The notes under the pieces: generated by a model
Seen by the model: the letters and a program-made list of their open reading frames with translations, nothing else
The model's database searches: none
Told to the model about the DNA's origin: nothing
NCBI GenBank assembly: GCA_964019055.1
Contig: OZ025214.1
Span: 9,486,858-9,550,857 of the forward strand
DNA from: Anthopleura xanthogrammica
Taxonomy: Eukaryota; Cnidaria; Anthozoa; Actiniaria; Actiniidae
Length of the DNA: 64,000 nt
Reading direction: 5' to 3'
Shown here: piece by piece, positions 47,449 to 59,268 of the stretch
Layout of the letters: each line of letters starts with the position of its first letter
Position numbering within the stretch: the first letter of the stretch is position 1
Position numbers and translations under genes: made by a program

Positions 47449-48300
47449 AACATACTGGATAGCAGATTTTCTGAAATCGTCTAGGCACACAAAGTATACC
47501 GGATTTTTTTTTTCAAACTGCACTTGAACCGGGACAAAATCTTCTCCGGTAAGCCAATTCATGCTTTCGTACGCCATCTTGGATTGTGAAAAACAAGGCA
47601 AAATATATAGAAATCGCTCAACGTCCCTAGTATATTCATCCAGACATGCTAAGATTTAATAGTACTAATATTAGTATGGTCTTTCATGTGATGGAATTCA
47701 TTTCTTGATACTCTCACACCCCAAGTCCCTTTTTGAATTTCGGAAAGGCCAATTGGAAAGCAAAAAAAATCGAACAAATTATATTTTTTGTTTTCACAAT
47801 GACGATGAATGCGTTTACAAACAAAATTTGCGAAAATACATTCAACTCGTAAAAGGTAGTGAAAACTCCCAACTTGCTCTTATTTTGAGTCTGATAACTG
47901 TTGTGTATGTCTGCTGGTTATTAAAGTATAAATCTTTAAAATCCATCAGAGTTAAGCAAAGTTACAGAAATTCGAAGTGATCAGCAGATTTCTATATACT
48001 TTGCCGTGTTTGCCAATCCAAGACGGTGTACAAAAGCGTGAAGTGGCTAATTGAACAAGTGTATAAGTTATGAAAGCTTGGCGGTGCAACATCTTTTTAC
48101 TTGAATTGTCCCGAAACAAGCCTAAGCGCTATACTTTGTGAGCCAAAAGGATTGCTTCCGGTAAAATTATAGTGTTTTTGTTAAAATCCTTATTCACACA
48201 CTCGGTTATTTGCCTCATCAATGAAAGTAATAGTTTTTATGCTTTCGATAATAAAAGTACCCACATTCCGGTGCTGGTTCCATTAGGCAACTGGAATTTT
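47449..48300. other. Downstream region without a recognised gene
   Basis: 3' flank of the SET gene. I see no canonical AATAAA within 500 bases of the stop codon and no other coding region. An open frame at 47,705-47,980 has no domain. Confidence 0.45.
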
Positions 48301-48301
48301 G

Positions 48302-48494
48302 AGGTCCCCAGAATATTATCTGTGTAAAGTCCCCACTATGCAAAAACGGGAAAAATAAATATTTGAAACTAAAATCTTTTTCTCTAAGCTAAACTAAATC
48401 CTCACAAAAAGTTTCAGCTGTTTTTATAATATTTTTCATGTAGTCCCCATATTGTAGATATATAACCCAAGTCCCCAGTTTACTTGGTGGATGG

Positions 48495-48528
<34 letters not shown>
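48302..48528 (+). mobile_element. GTCCCCA element ending in (GT)n
   Basis: GAGGTCCCCAGAATATT, AAGTCCCCACTATGC, GTAGTCCCCATATTG and CAAGTCCCCAGTTTAC occur within 180 bp, followed by a (GT)n tract (48,497-48,528). The motif and the microsatellite partner are those of the element at 6,611-7,205, and the unit core is that of the 15-kb array. Confidence 0.55.
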
Positions 48529-48529
<1 letters not shown>

Positions 48530-49503
48530 TAACGTTATTTAGTCTATTTTTGACACAGTAGCTGACTTCAGTCAATCTGAATCAAAATGTCATTAGCTAA
48601 TCGAGAACGATGAAGTGTTGACCGTGGGTGTCTAAAAACTTTCTTAAAAATCAAAATGGATTTCACATTCAGCTCTGTTTTTAGTGATTTCCATTTATTA
48701 TTCGTTATTTGCACGTCAATTTCGCAAGATCAACAGGGTTTCAAAATATTGTTAATGTTCTGGAAGGTTCTTCTTGCTAAGGCAACATCTATTCATGGAG
48801 CAGCACGCGAAGCTTTGATTTTTAAGGTATCAGGATACGTTTGAGGCCTTCGATATTACTTTACGCGCGACCAAAATTTCGCGCTGCTTTTTCGATATTA
48901 TTATATAATAGTATACATTTTCTGGAAGCTAAATAAACGTAGTTTTCAAAATCAATATGGAATTTTCTGCTTCGTGACACAAAAAAAGTTATTGGCTTTC
49001 TCCTCAGTTTTTGAGTGACCAAAATATCGTTTTAAAAACATTGTAGCTCTTTTGGTTTACATTGGATCGAACTGAAACTTTGGATTATGATAAATAACAA
49101 TATGATCTTAAAAAACGTGTCTCAGATTTTTGAAATGTTTTTTTTTATTCAAAAGATATAAAAAAAACAGAAAAAAACGATAAGAAAATGAACTATAATC
49201 AAGTAAGGAAATTTGACTGTCATAGATCCATTGAGCGATCATGAATGAATATCATTTGGTTCCATGAATTCTGTGCTTTCAAATCACTCACCAAGGTAGC
49301 AATAAATTTATTGATTGACAATGACAATGACATTGATTTATTTAGTACTATTATGCTCAAACTAATTAACATAAAATTGATAGAGTGGTTTTCATTAACC
49401 CATGAAACAAAGTGTAATAGGTAAAGAGTAATAAAGTGTATTAAAGTGTAATAGTGCTATTGAACAAATAATTATAAAACAATACAACGTAGTTCCGAGG
49501 TGA
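48529..49503. other. AT-rich intergenic stretch
   Basis: No coding region, RNA gene or repeat of note is seen. Confidence 0.45.
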
Positions 49504-50570
49504 TTACACTGAGATTTTCCATGAACGTTGATAGAATTTCCTGACATCTAACGGGCTAATTTGTTCAAAAGCATTTATAATAGCAAGCAAGGGATTTTGC
49601 ATAATGAATCCAGGAGTGGAACGTGCAATAGCCTTTGCCAGGCCAAATATAATTTCAATTGGGTTTAGGTCATATCCATATGCCGGTAGTTTAACAAGTG
49701 TAATGTTTTTTTTCGACGTAAAATCGCACGAAGTATTTGCTCATTGTGAACACTGGCGTTGTCAGCTACTTAAAATACATTTCTTGGTAGTAATGGCAAT
49801 ACCTGGTGTTCAATAGATTCAACTATAATATCTGCTGTGCAATTTCCAGCAATAGGAATCACTTGTACCACTCCTTCGATAAAACCACAAACACCAAGAA
49901 CGGAAAATTTTCCAATACGCGCTTTACTCTTTGGCCGAAAAGATGGGCATGCGACTCCAGACTTGCCCATATTCACGGCTATCTGTTTCACTATTGAAGC
50001 AGCTTTCGTCAAAAAAATAAACATGACTTGGATCAACTGTTATCCTCCACTGAAAGAATAGCTGTCGACAGCTACGATTGTATGGAGACATTCGTTCTGT
50101 AGCAACATGTACGCATTTCTTTTGGGTTTCACGAAGCTCAGTTAGTAGTCTTACTATTGTTGTAATAGAAGGGATATCTCTTGGGGCTAAAATGAAGTCA
50201 ACGGCAAGCAATAATATCAGATAAATCGTGGGATATATTACAACTAGAGCCTCCAGATATGCCTCCATCCACCATGCTATTTTCTTTGGTCTTGCATTAT
50301 TATTAATCGCTGGTGTTAATGTTGCTTTTTGTTGAAACGATTCTACAAACTTGTCAACACAGTTGTAGGACACTTGGCAGATTCTGGTAGTGTTTGCAGT
50401 AGACATTGTAGTCAGATAAGTATAGCCATATCTGTAGCAACCACCTTTTTGATTTAAATGCCACGGCATCGGTTTAACTTTGAGATTAACGTTTTGACAG
50501 ACAGTGCGCTAGCTTGTGGTATTCCGTATTTTTTCAACAAATGATTTAACCACTGGCACCAAGAATTTTA
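49504..50570 (-). pseudogene. Decayed IS630/Tc1-type transposase
   Basis: Read on the minus strand in shifting frames: an N-terminal HTH-like stretch (YGIPQASALSVKTLISKLNR, near 50,470-50,530), the first acidic motif (VYFFDESCFN, about 50,010), KARIGKFSVLGVCGF, then VADNASVHN and LPAYGYDLNPIE with the final Glu, and a tail RKFYQRSWKISV ending at 49,504. At least two frameshifts are needed, one at an eight-base A run near 49,710, and a TAA stop interrupts at 49,770-49,772. The DDE_3-type catalytic layout is clear, but this copy cannot make a whole protein. Flanking inverted repeats were not found. It is not a close copy of the intact transposase at 62,890. Confidence 0.82.
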
Positions 50571-50674
50571 GTAAAGCGTCGTTTACGCAAAGGTTATTGG
50601 TGTATACTCGCAACTTGTCAAATCATATCAGCTACGCACGTGTGTATCCTAATTTGCTTGTTATTTCACTGTCC

Positions 50675-50846
50675 AAGGCCCCGTTTACACGTATCCAGCG
50701 ATACCTGATGCTGAATCCGGATGAGTTTTCTTTTGAAATGTAGATTTTTCGTGAACGTGTGGACTTGCATAGAAATACAGTTAAAAAGTGTTCGTTTTCA
50801 AAAAACAAAAAAATCCGGATATGTGTGGACGGTGCCTTACTCATTA
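50675..50846. mobile_element. MITE with AAGGCCCCGTTTACACG ends
   Basis: Left end AAGGCCCCGTTTACACGTAT, right end near ATATGTGTGGACGGTGCCTT, imperfect inverted repeats of about 22 bp around 130 bp without coding capacity. Confidence 0.65.
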
Positions 50847-51100
50847 GCACGTAAAAAAAGATTATGTGACATTCCAAATTTCTTTCGTGGTTGCACAAAT
50901 TTTTCACAACTCTCAGTTTTCAAATCGTTTTTTTGTGAATACATGTGAAATATACATTGAATACAGCTGTAAAGGCATTAGATGCATGAATATCACACCG
51001 ACAGCTTTGTGCACACAACGGCATGCATTTGACACATACAGATATAAAAGGCTCCTGTCCCAGTAAAACAAGTTCACATTTATTACTGATTTTACCTCAG

Positions 51101-51495
51101 AGATAGCTAGCTGTACTTTCAGTTTGTCAAGTAGAACCTGTACAAGATGTCATCTACATGGCCAAGTTGAACTTCTAAAAGGTCACCAGAGAGTTTGCCC
51201 GTATGCAAACTGCACTTGCAATAAATGTGCCAGTCCAATCACGTATTGGCACACAAAAACACTCTTCGAGAACAAACCAATGACAAGGGGAGACTGTGGA
51301 GAAAAACTCTTTCGCATAGTTCTAACAAGCTGTCGAGCACTACTGCAGTGTCTAACTCGACACCGTTCCCAGAAATGTCTAAAATCCCGACTGTGTCCGA
51401 GGGAGAAAATGCAACGCTGGCCTTGCAAATGGCAAACTTTGAAGATTCCAAAGCGACTGTCGATAGGAAAAAAAACAAAGCCAAAAAGCGAAAAG
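51101..51495 (+). CDS. DM-domain (doublesex/Dmrt-type) zinc-finger exon with a frameshift
   Basis: The frame at 51,124 reads CTRCHLHGQVELLKGHQR then VCPYANCTCNKC, which carries all the zinc-binding Cys/His of a DM domain (C-x2-C, H, GH, C, C-x-C-x2-C). The recognition helix that should follow is in the next frame (NHVLAHKNTLREQTND), so a one-base shift is needed at about 51,225-51,240. That second frame continues through a Ser/Thr-rich segment to KKNKAKKRK and a donor at 51,496 in phase 1. The exon starts at an acceptor at 51,100 or 51,122; the first exon is not seen. DM proteins bind the DNA minor groove and often act in sex or cell-fate control. The shift makes this a pseudogene, a sequencing error or an unusual variant. 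Confidence 0.6.
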
Positions 51496-52537
51496 GTAAA
51501 TATATGAAATTTGTGTACTTGATATTGTTGTACAGTTCCGTACGTCACGATCCGGAAGGACAATTAAAAGGCCCACGAGATTTCAGTTGCATAGTTAATT
51601 AGCAAATATTTGTTTATTGTTGTTTTTTCGTTTGTCCTTATATGCAAATTCATGTACAAGACCTATAAATGTAGTAAAAATCTTTGAGTTCATTAGTTAG
51701 CAGTAAACGTCATCAAATAATCTTGTATATTGAGCCATTGCTAACTCCCTTCCGACGCGTTTTTTTTACAAAAAAAATAATTGTTTTAGCTTATAGAATT
51801 TTTTACTTTTTTCCTAACTTTCTTCTCTTTTATGTTTCTTTCAACTAGTTTCACTTCAAGGGGATAAAAGGTAAGAATTTTTTATTATTAATAGATGAGA
51901 TTAACTGAGTAAATATTCTTTTTATAAATTACCTTATAGAATTTCTTACTTTTTCCCTAGCTTTCTTCTGTTTTACTATTGTATGAAGGAAAAAAGTTAA
52001 GAAATTATTTGTTAAAATAAATAATATCTTTATCTCCATCTTTGGAAAAACTAATGTCCTCTGTTGTTAATCTATGCAATATATTTAGAGAAGAACCACA
52101 CACAAACACACACACAACAAAAAATGAGGAAATTAATACTATTTTGAGATTTATTGCCTTCGATAACCTTACTCCTAATCAAATGAAAAACAGTAAGCTT
52201 ATGGTATATAAGCTTAAGCTCATATAATTTGGCTGTATTCATGGGATCTGTAAGCTTATACAGCTATTTCAAAAAACGTTGAATACTGAATAATGAATAG
52301 GGCATTCCAAGACCAAAGGACGTTGTGGGTCTCATGGATTTGAAATAAGAAGTAAATATACAGCGATTTGCTCTCTATCTGTAGCTAGTAAGCTTATGTT
52401 GTTTCAGATGGAATGCTCTTATAAGTTAGTTACGGTAAATTATCTTCCTTCCTTATATAAATAAACTTCTCATTAGCAAACTTCGTGTCCTTTTAGCTGT
52501 TTAACTCGTTAAGCTTTCCAGCTATTTTAGATAGCTG

Positions 52538-52668
52538 TGCTCTTCATTAAATTTTGCAATTTTCTATTATTATTCATTGTAATTTTGCAGGTGCAAATAA
52601 ATAATTTATTTGCACCTGCAAAATTACAATGAATAATAATAGAAAATTGCAAAATTTAATGAAGAGCA
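52538..52668. repeat. Perfect 131-bp palindrome
   Basis: The arm TGCTCTTCATTAAATTTTGC and onward for 64-65 bases is matched base for base by its inverse, with almost no loop (centre near 52,603). No mismatch was found by eye. Confidence 0.9.
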
Positions 52669-52725
52669 TTATTGTTGTGTGATTATTATGTTGTATGCTA
52701 ATTTTTTTTGAATTTTTCTTTATAA

Positions 52726-54275
52726 GATGATGACTATTCTATCTCCAGTGGTGAAGGTATTTTGTATACACCTATTTCAAATAACGTTGATAATGGTAAA
52801 TGGTCGATCTGAGACGGATAGGAATTGTGGGAGTTTATTAAATTACAAATGCATTGTCATATAGACACACCAGAATGGTACTGAATCACAGATAATAGTA
52901 TGCCAGAAGTAAGTATTAATATTCAGTCATAATTACAACAATGGATTTGTAATTTAATAGACTCCCACAATTCCTATTGGTCTCAGATCGACCATTTCCC
53001 ATTGTCAACGTTATTTGAAATACGTGTATATGTAGCTTGATATGGGATATTTTAAATGTGAAACAACTTTAACTTATTATATAAATTAAATGTAAGAAGA
53101 TGTATTCATACCTAACATGTTACATTTCATTTTAGTCATAAATTTTTTTTTTTTCCTTGTCAAATATAAACTCTGGTGAAATATTAAATTTGTTTGTCTT
53201 TTTGATGATCAGAATGTGGTTACCATCATCGTAATGAACAAGAAGGTAATTGAAAAGGGAAGAATGCTTGGCTTTTATAGCAGAGAGATGCTCAGCACTT
53301 GCCTCTCACAAAGCTAGGCAGCCTGGGTTTGAGTTCTGCAGGGCTCAGTGTTGTATGTGAGTGCGGATTTTTTGAATTTCTTACAGGAGTGATGTGATAG
53401 TGAAATGTTGATTTGCTCATAACAGGAGACAATTATTCATGAAGGCACCCCCCAATCTGGAAGCACGCTATCTATTAACAAATGCACCCCTTGCTCTCAG
53501 AGCACACTATGGGCCTGTTAGGATCTTAATTCAGCAAACAAAGACAATTTGATGGTTCTAATGCCATAAATTACTAGTTCATAATTAGAACGAAAAATTC
53601 ATATACTTTTTTTCGTGTTATAAAATTAGATGCTGAAAAGAAAAATGATGATGATGCTGTTGGTGTGCTTGGTAATTATATATTTTTGATTAACTTTATC
53701 TTTATATTAAAATTAATATAGAATTATATTGTTACATAACAAAAAAAAAAGAATTAATAAATTCATAATTTTACCTTATTAATATATTACTGAGAGTGGG
53801 ACCTCTCTAATGGAAAAACAGAATAGCCAGAGAAAAGTATCAGCATTTATACAATTGAATGGTGATTTGAATTATAAATGGCAATTTTTGTGGACGTAAA
53901 ATAGCTGTTTGTAATATTAGAGGCATCAATAATATAAAAGTGTCCATAATAGAAGCTCCACTGTATTACATGAACTTTGTCTTCTTAAGTATGCATTGCC
54001 TCTTTTTTTAGAGCAGTTTTTGTATAACTATGAAAAACGTACACATGGATCCTGCCTTGTTGCGACCTTGTCAGTGTCGTACTGAGTATGAAATTATTCA
54101 CAACTCTGTGCCATGTACATGCTAAAACTGTATCCATGTCATGTGCCCATTATTTTTCACACTCATACCAAATCTGCTCAATATTTAAGAATAACAAATT
54201 AAATTAAATTGATTATTTATTAATTTCATTATTTGTCTAATTATTGGTGATCCTTGATGAAGATGACTCAATAAA
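52726..54275 (+). CDS. Candidate small phase-1 exons downstream of the DM exon
   Basis: Four short open segments have AG and GT borders, lengths divisible by three and the same phase 1 as the DM exon end: about 52,726-52,755 (DDDYSISSGE), 53,213-53,245 (ECGYHHRNEQE), 53,631-53,672 (DAEKKNDDDAVGVL) and 54,261-54,275 (DDSIK). They have no domain and are too short to be sure. A further candidate at 51,849-51,870 does not keep the phase. No terminal exon was found. Confidence 0.3.
52765..53030. mobile_element. 266-bp MITE with about 90-bp inverted ends
   Basis: CTATTTCAAATAACGTTGAT, TGGTCGATCTGAGACGGATA, GGAATTGTGGGAGT and TTATTAAATTACAAATGCAT at the left are matched in inverse order at the right. 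The first 20 bases lie next to the candidate exon ending at 52,755. Confidence 0.82.
53268..53372 (+). mobile_element. tRNA-derived SINE head
   Basis: Box-A-like TAGCAGAGAGATGCTCAGCA and box-B-like CTGGGTTTGAGTTCTGC, then GGGCTCAGTGTTGTATGTGA, which resembles 32,230-32,265. A truncated relative of the SINE at 32,215. Confidence 0.5.
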
Positions 54276-54349
54276 AGGTATTATTATACATTTTACTCAC
54301 TATCTCGCTTCTGATTGGCCGAGAGTCCTCAGCCAATCCTTGATATCGT

Positions 54350-54422
54350 GTGAACTCGACATGATAAATGTATTATCTGTAGGTTTTACCTACAGATAAT
54401 ACATTTATCATGTCGAGTTCAC
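54350..54422. repeat. 73-bp near-perfect palindrome
   Basis: GTGAACTCGACATGATAAAT and ATTATCTGTAGGT face their inverse around 54,386. Confidence 0.88.
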
Positions 54423-54513
54423 CCAAGGTCACAATGGAAATGGAGATACGTTTGCTATTTTTTCGACAGCAGAATTAAATCTTTATTCTTAGTTTACAAA
54501 ATTGAAAAATTTA

Positions 54514-54656
54514 CAATTATTGAATTCGGTTTTCGCATGATATCGTAAATATCAAGACCTCGGCCGTTTTATCAGCCTCAGCCTACGGCTTCGGCAGATA
54601 ACATGGCCTTGGTCTTGATAATTTACGATATCATGCTCAACCTCATCCAATAATTG
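54514..54656. mobile_element. 143-bp fold-back MITE
   Basis: CAATTATTG, GCATGATATCGTAAAT and AAGACCTCGGCC at the left face CAATAATTG, ATTTACGATATCATGC and GGCCTTGGTCTT at the right, with CAGCCTACGGCTTCGG in the centre. Confidence 0.75.
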
Positions 54657-55388
54657 TTTAATACATACATATGTAAATTGTCATACATAATATATAACTT
54701 CATTCAAAAATCAGTACATAACATTTCAGGCAAAGAATTGGGGAAATAGTTAAATGAGATTAAGGGTGATTTCATTTTAACCCATGTGAACCAAATTAAT
54801 GAGACTAATGTGTGAGCCTAGAACGAAGCCAATTTTTAGAAACTGTGAGTCTAATTTTGTAAGCCTTAGGAATTAGCTGAACCAAGAAAAAAAAAAGCTG
54901 TGAATAACGTCGGCAAACAGGTTTTCAACATATATGTATAACACAGCCTCATATTTGCTTAGTTCTCTATTCCTTATTTGGTAAATTTACGTCACAGTTG
55001 TATAATAATAATAATAATAAATTTATTCGAAGTTTTTTGGACACATGGCCCCAACAAATTACTACGGACTCAAATTCCACCCCAGTTCCACCCTAAAATG
55101 TATAACTATATGATATATGTATAGTAATCATATTCATTGCTGTCATTTATTTATAATAAGCTATTGCAGTTTAAATGTAAATTCTGTCTATAAAATGTTT
55201 GTTTTATTTTTTTTTCAACCCTCAAAATGTGGCTGATCTTCGGTGTAATAAGCACAGCTGACGTCACGATGCTTTGTTTAACATAATAATTGTATCAATA
55301 AGGAATATAAATAATTAGCGTATTGCACTATTATATCTAGAATGTTTCAATAAAGCAACCCCGTATTTTTTAAAAAAATTCATCATAT

Positions 55389-55600
55389 TTGCTTCTCGTG
55401 GTTCTCCTGTTTCTCCTGGTTCTTGTGGTTCTTCTCGTGGTTCTCGTGGTTCTCGTAGTTCTCCTGGTTCTTGTGGTTCTTGTTGTTCTTGTTGTTCTCG
55501 TGGTTCTTGTGGTTCTCCTGGTTCTCCTGGTTCTTCTCGTGGTTCTCGTAGTTCTTGTGGTTCTCGTAGTTCTCCTGGTTCTCGTGGTTCTCATATCATG
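55389..55600 (+). repeat. GGTTCTCGT-type minisatellite
   Basis: Nine-base units GGTTCTCGT, GGTTCTTGT and GGTTCTCCT repeat for about 200 bp. Both strands stay open (LVVLVVLL, TTRTTRTTR), which is a repeat effect and not a gene. It lies directly upstream of the DUF3987-like gene. Confidence 0.9.
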
Positions 55601-55794
55601 GACCCTCCCCTCCCTCTCATTTGGGGCCTTTTGAGGCATCTGTATGAGAACTTGGGTTCCCTGTGGTAGGCTCATTTTGTCCAGCGGTCTCGTGTTCGCG
55701 CGCTTTTTCGATACGCGATACTGTTCCAATCGAGGCGAACTAGGTGGCCAAAAATTGATAATTTCTTGTATTCTTTGCTCCTGTTCCTCATAAA

Positions 55795-57476
55795 ATGGAC
55801 GGCGAAAGTGAAGTACGATCCTTGAAAGACGTTGAGACAAAACCAGCCGAAGTGATTTTCCCGTTTGACAATGTAGTGCCAGAAGAACTAAGAAACTGGT
55901 TCAGTGTCTATGCATCGAGTCATGGCACCACCCCAGAACTACTGCTCCTCAGTGCTCTGACATCCACCAGTGCTTTAGTAGGGAAGACTGCTATAGAGGT
56001 CTTTAGCACCTATGAAGAGCGTGGAAACCTCTTTTTGGTCGCCATTTCCCCTTCTGGATCTGGAAAGACACCGGCATGTCATCTGGGATGTATCGACCCA
56101 ATAATAGACCATTTGGAGAGAAAGATTGACTCTACGCTTCTACTAGATGTCACCTCAACAAATGGTCTATTTAATCACGTTATTTCAAGTTCGCATGTAC
56201 CAATCATCTGTATTGATGAAGCGCATTCCTTTCTGATGAAACTTGCCAGCCCCACAAAGTCGTCGCAAGTGTATATGTCAATGGAGAGACTCTGCAAGCT
56301 CTATGATGGGGACTGCTGGTATGTACTGAAGGGGAGCAAAGGCAAAAGGAGTGGCACGTCCTCAGCCAGTGCATCATTACTAGCCTTTACCACACCATGC
56401 TAGTTTTTGGAGAAGGCATGGCCGAAAATCCTCGATTCTGAGAATGGCCTCTCAGAACGAATCCTGTTTTTCTATCAGTCCAAGGTAGAAAAAGATTTGG
56501 AGAAGATGGCCAGCATGTCCAACGAGTTAGAAGAACTGCCTGTTAAGTCGTTAAAAGTAGTCTTTGAAAATATATTTTCAGAGCATAACAGCGACGAAAA
56601 AATAACATACAAACTTAATGCCAGTGCCAAAGAGGCATTTTTCAAGTTTGCAAAACCTCAAGAAAACATTGTGCCATCATCACAATCCAATGCACCTGTA
56701 CATGCGGAGTCAAAATGCCACAATGCCAAACGCAACACTCAAGTCCTCCGTCTTGCACTTAATATGCACGTCTTGTATGAAAGACTAAAAAAGGCCATTT
56801 CCCATGAGACTGGGAAAACACCAGACAAGATTTCCATGGACACCATGAATATGGCAATTACAATGATAGAGACCCTCGAGACATTTAAGGGAATTTCTGA
56901 ACTGGTAAGTTATTTTCTTTGATAAAATATTACATAAGTTTTTATTATTTTAACCAAATAGGCACACAATAGCATTTCCACCCAATCTAAGTTATTGGAA
57001 GAGTGAACTGTGAGTTAATAAATTTTAAAATAATTAATTAATAATTAAAATTAATCTGCTATTTTGTTTCCCTTCCATGACAAAAGTGCTGTGAGATAAG
57101 ACCCAAAGATGCAACAGTTAAAGTCGGAATAAGTACTGAAGAGATTCAAAAGGCAATTATCAAGTCTCCTGGACCATTCACCACAGCAAGGCGGACATAT
57201 ACATCATTCTCCTCGAGAAGTAGACCAACTTCACAAGTAGTGCAAACCTCTATGGAGAAGTTGCAAATGGATGGTTTGGGCACCTTTAAAACAGTAAACA
57301 AGCTGAAGGTGTTCTTCAAAACACAGCCAGATGAAGAGTGTAAGTCCAAATTAGCAGCCCATGGAATATCTTTGGAGGAATATTCAGCATGTTTTAATAA
57401 AGAAGATGAAAGAATAACCTCAAGGAATAAGGAATCTATTCTGGAGCATGAAGCCACAAGTAGCCACACTAGTTGA
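55795..57476 (+). pseudogene. DUF3987-like P-loop ATPase gene, two exons, one internal stop
   Basis: Exon 1 (55,795-56,904) and exon 2 (57,087-57,476) join in phase 0 across a GTAAGT...AAG intron, giving about 500 codons. An N-terminal FPFDNVVPEELRNWF is followed by a P-loop (AISPSGSGKTPA, residues 83-94) and a Walker B (IICIDEA, 137-143). GSGK[ST]PA plus an LSERILFF-type segment are the marks I associate with DUF3987 ATPases, a family seen in phage and mobile-element primase/helicase modules and, from memory, in invertebrate multi-copy genes. The first Gly of the P-loop is Ser. A TAG at codon 203 (56,401-56,403) breaks an otherwise open frame. Exon 2 is Ser/Lys-rich without a domain. Either a young pseudogene or a base error. 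Confidence 0.65.
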
Positions 57477-57627
57477 GTATAATGGCTGTAATAATCAAAC
57501 TATTACAAGTTATTTGATGCATTGGCACTGTTAATGTTGGTTGATTTTGGATGATATTTACCTAGGTTTGATTTTCTGCATATTTTTTATTGCTTTTAAC
57601 ACAATGTGAAAATGTGATTATATGACA

Positions 57628-58308
57628 GCAAAACACATGAATTCTGATATAAAAAATGTACAAAATTTATAAAATACAGAATATATTAGTTGCCATAGTT
57701 TTATGATGCATGAGCACAAAAAGTTATCCAAAGCAATATGCAAGGTGACAACATATATTTCATTTGAAAGATGTTTTAATTACAGTATAATAATTATTTA
57801 TATATGATTTGAAAAATTATTTAGAATATTGTCATAGTTAAATACAGTTACAGTTAAGCTTATGCAATAATGAGTGTATCACAAAGCAAAAAACATGAAT
57901 TCTGATCTAAAAAATGTACACAATTTATAGAATGCAAATATGTTAGTTGCCATAGTTTTATGATGCATGAGCACAAAAGTTTATCCAAAGCAATATGCAA
58001 GGTGACAACATATATTTCATTTGAATGATTTTATATTTACAATATACACGTGTATATATGATTTTAAAAATTATCTATTTAATTATTTATGAATTCTTAT
58101 CTAAAAAAGTGTACAAAATTTATAAATACAGCATATATTAGTTGCCATAGTTATATGATGCATGAGCACACAAATGTATCCAAGGAAATTACAAGGTGAC
58201 TACATATATATTTCAGTTGAATGATTTTATATTTACAATATATATATCTATATATGATTTAAAAAATTATTTAGAATATTGTCATAGTTAAATACAGTAA
58301 CAGTTAAG
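57628..58308 (+). repeat. Three tandem copies of a 195-260-bp AT-rich unit
   Basis: Units start near 57,632, 57,889 and 58,087 (ATGAATTCT-GATATAAAAAATG types). All contain GTTGCCATAGTTTTATGATG, CATGAGCACA and AAGGTGAC-ACATATATTT. The first and third also share the TTAGAATATTGTCATAGTTA end, so the middle copy is shorter by a deletion. Confidence 0.85.
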
Positions 58309-58931
58309 CTAAAATGCTAAGTTCTGGTTTAAAGGGGCACTTGGACCAAAATCCATGAAAATTTAAAATGAATTGAAGCTTACTGAATCCTATCTATATG
58401 AACACAATGAATACCATGAAGCAATATTTTGCTTTCATCCAAATGAGATACACAAATTCTCTAAAGTTATTAGCATTTAGATTCGAAGTAAATGATTTGT
58501 CAATTTTAGTTGGTTTTATATGTACAATCACTTTTATGTATACATTATCGCTTCCGATTTATTTTAAATTCCCATTGTTATTGGTCCAAGTGCCCCTTTA
58601 AGGCCTATTTTCTCTTGTTCTAACATGAACCTTACCGAAATTGGCATTTCTATAATTTTTTACCTTAGCGGATACAATTTCTTCAGAAAAGAAAAAAACA
58701 ATGTTGAACAAACAGAAGGGATGTAATGTTATATGTTTCTTCCATGATTTCATTGCAGGTCAATAAAATGTATTGAGAAGACAAAAGTGTCTCAGTAGTG
58801 TTGAAAATTATAAAGTTATTGGTAGAATAGAGTGAAGATATCAAACCCATGAAAAAGATGTAATATCCAAGGTATAATAGTCAAATACACATAAAAGAAA
58901 ACAATGAAATTAGAGACTTTTACTTTTAAAT

Positions 58932-58986
58932 AAATATTAAGCTAATACACCTATTAAAATACTAAGGCGTATTAGCTTAATATCTA
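58932..58986. repeat. Short palindrome
   Basis: AAATATTAAGCTAATACACC faces GGCGTATTAGCTTAATAT around AAAATACTAA. Confidence 0.75.
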
Positions 58987-59268
58987 TTTCATGGGTTTTG
59001 CAACTTCACTCTACCTGTTAAAAGATTTGCATGCAATAATTAAAACTTTGTAAATATATATAACATCCCTTCAATCATCAGGGACTTTTAAGCAACCAAG
59101 ACTCAGGTTGCTTGCAGGATAACAACATTAGATAAATAACTTTTTATTCTTCATCTGATTGATAGCAAACTCAAATAAAACAACAATATATGGAAGTTTA
59201 TCTTTTGCAGTCATGGTTTCTTGCAATCTCTAGTGAAAATATGGCTGATCTTGTGGTCTGAGGTGTTC

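Noticed and set aside
55370..55840. Minus-strand Thr/Arg-rich protein and plus-strand Leu/Val-rich protein
   Set aside because: Both come from the nine-base GGTTCTCGT minisatellite.
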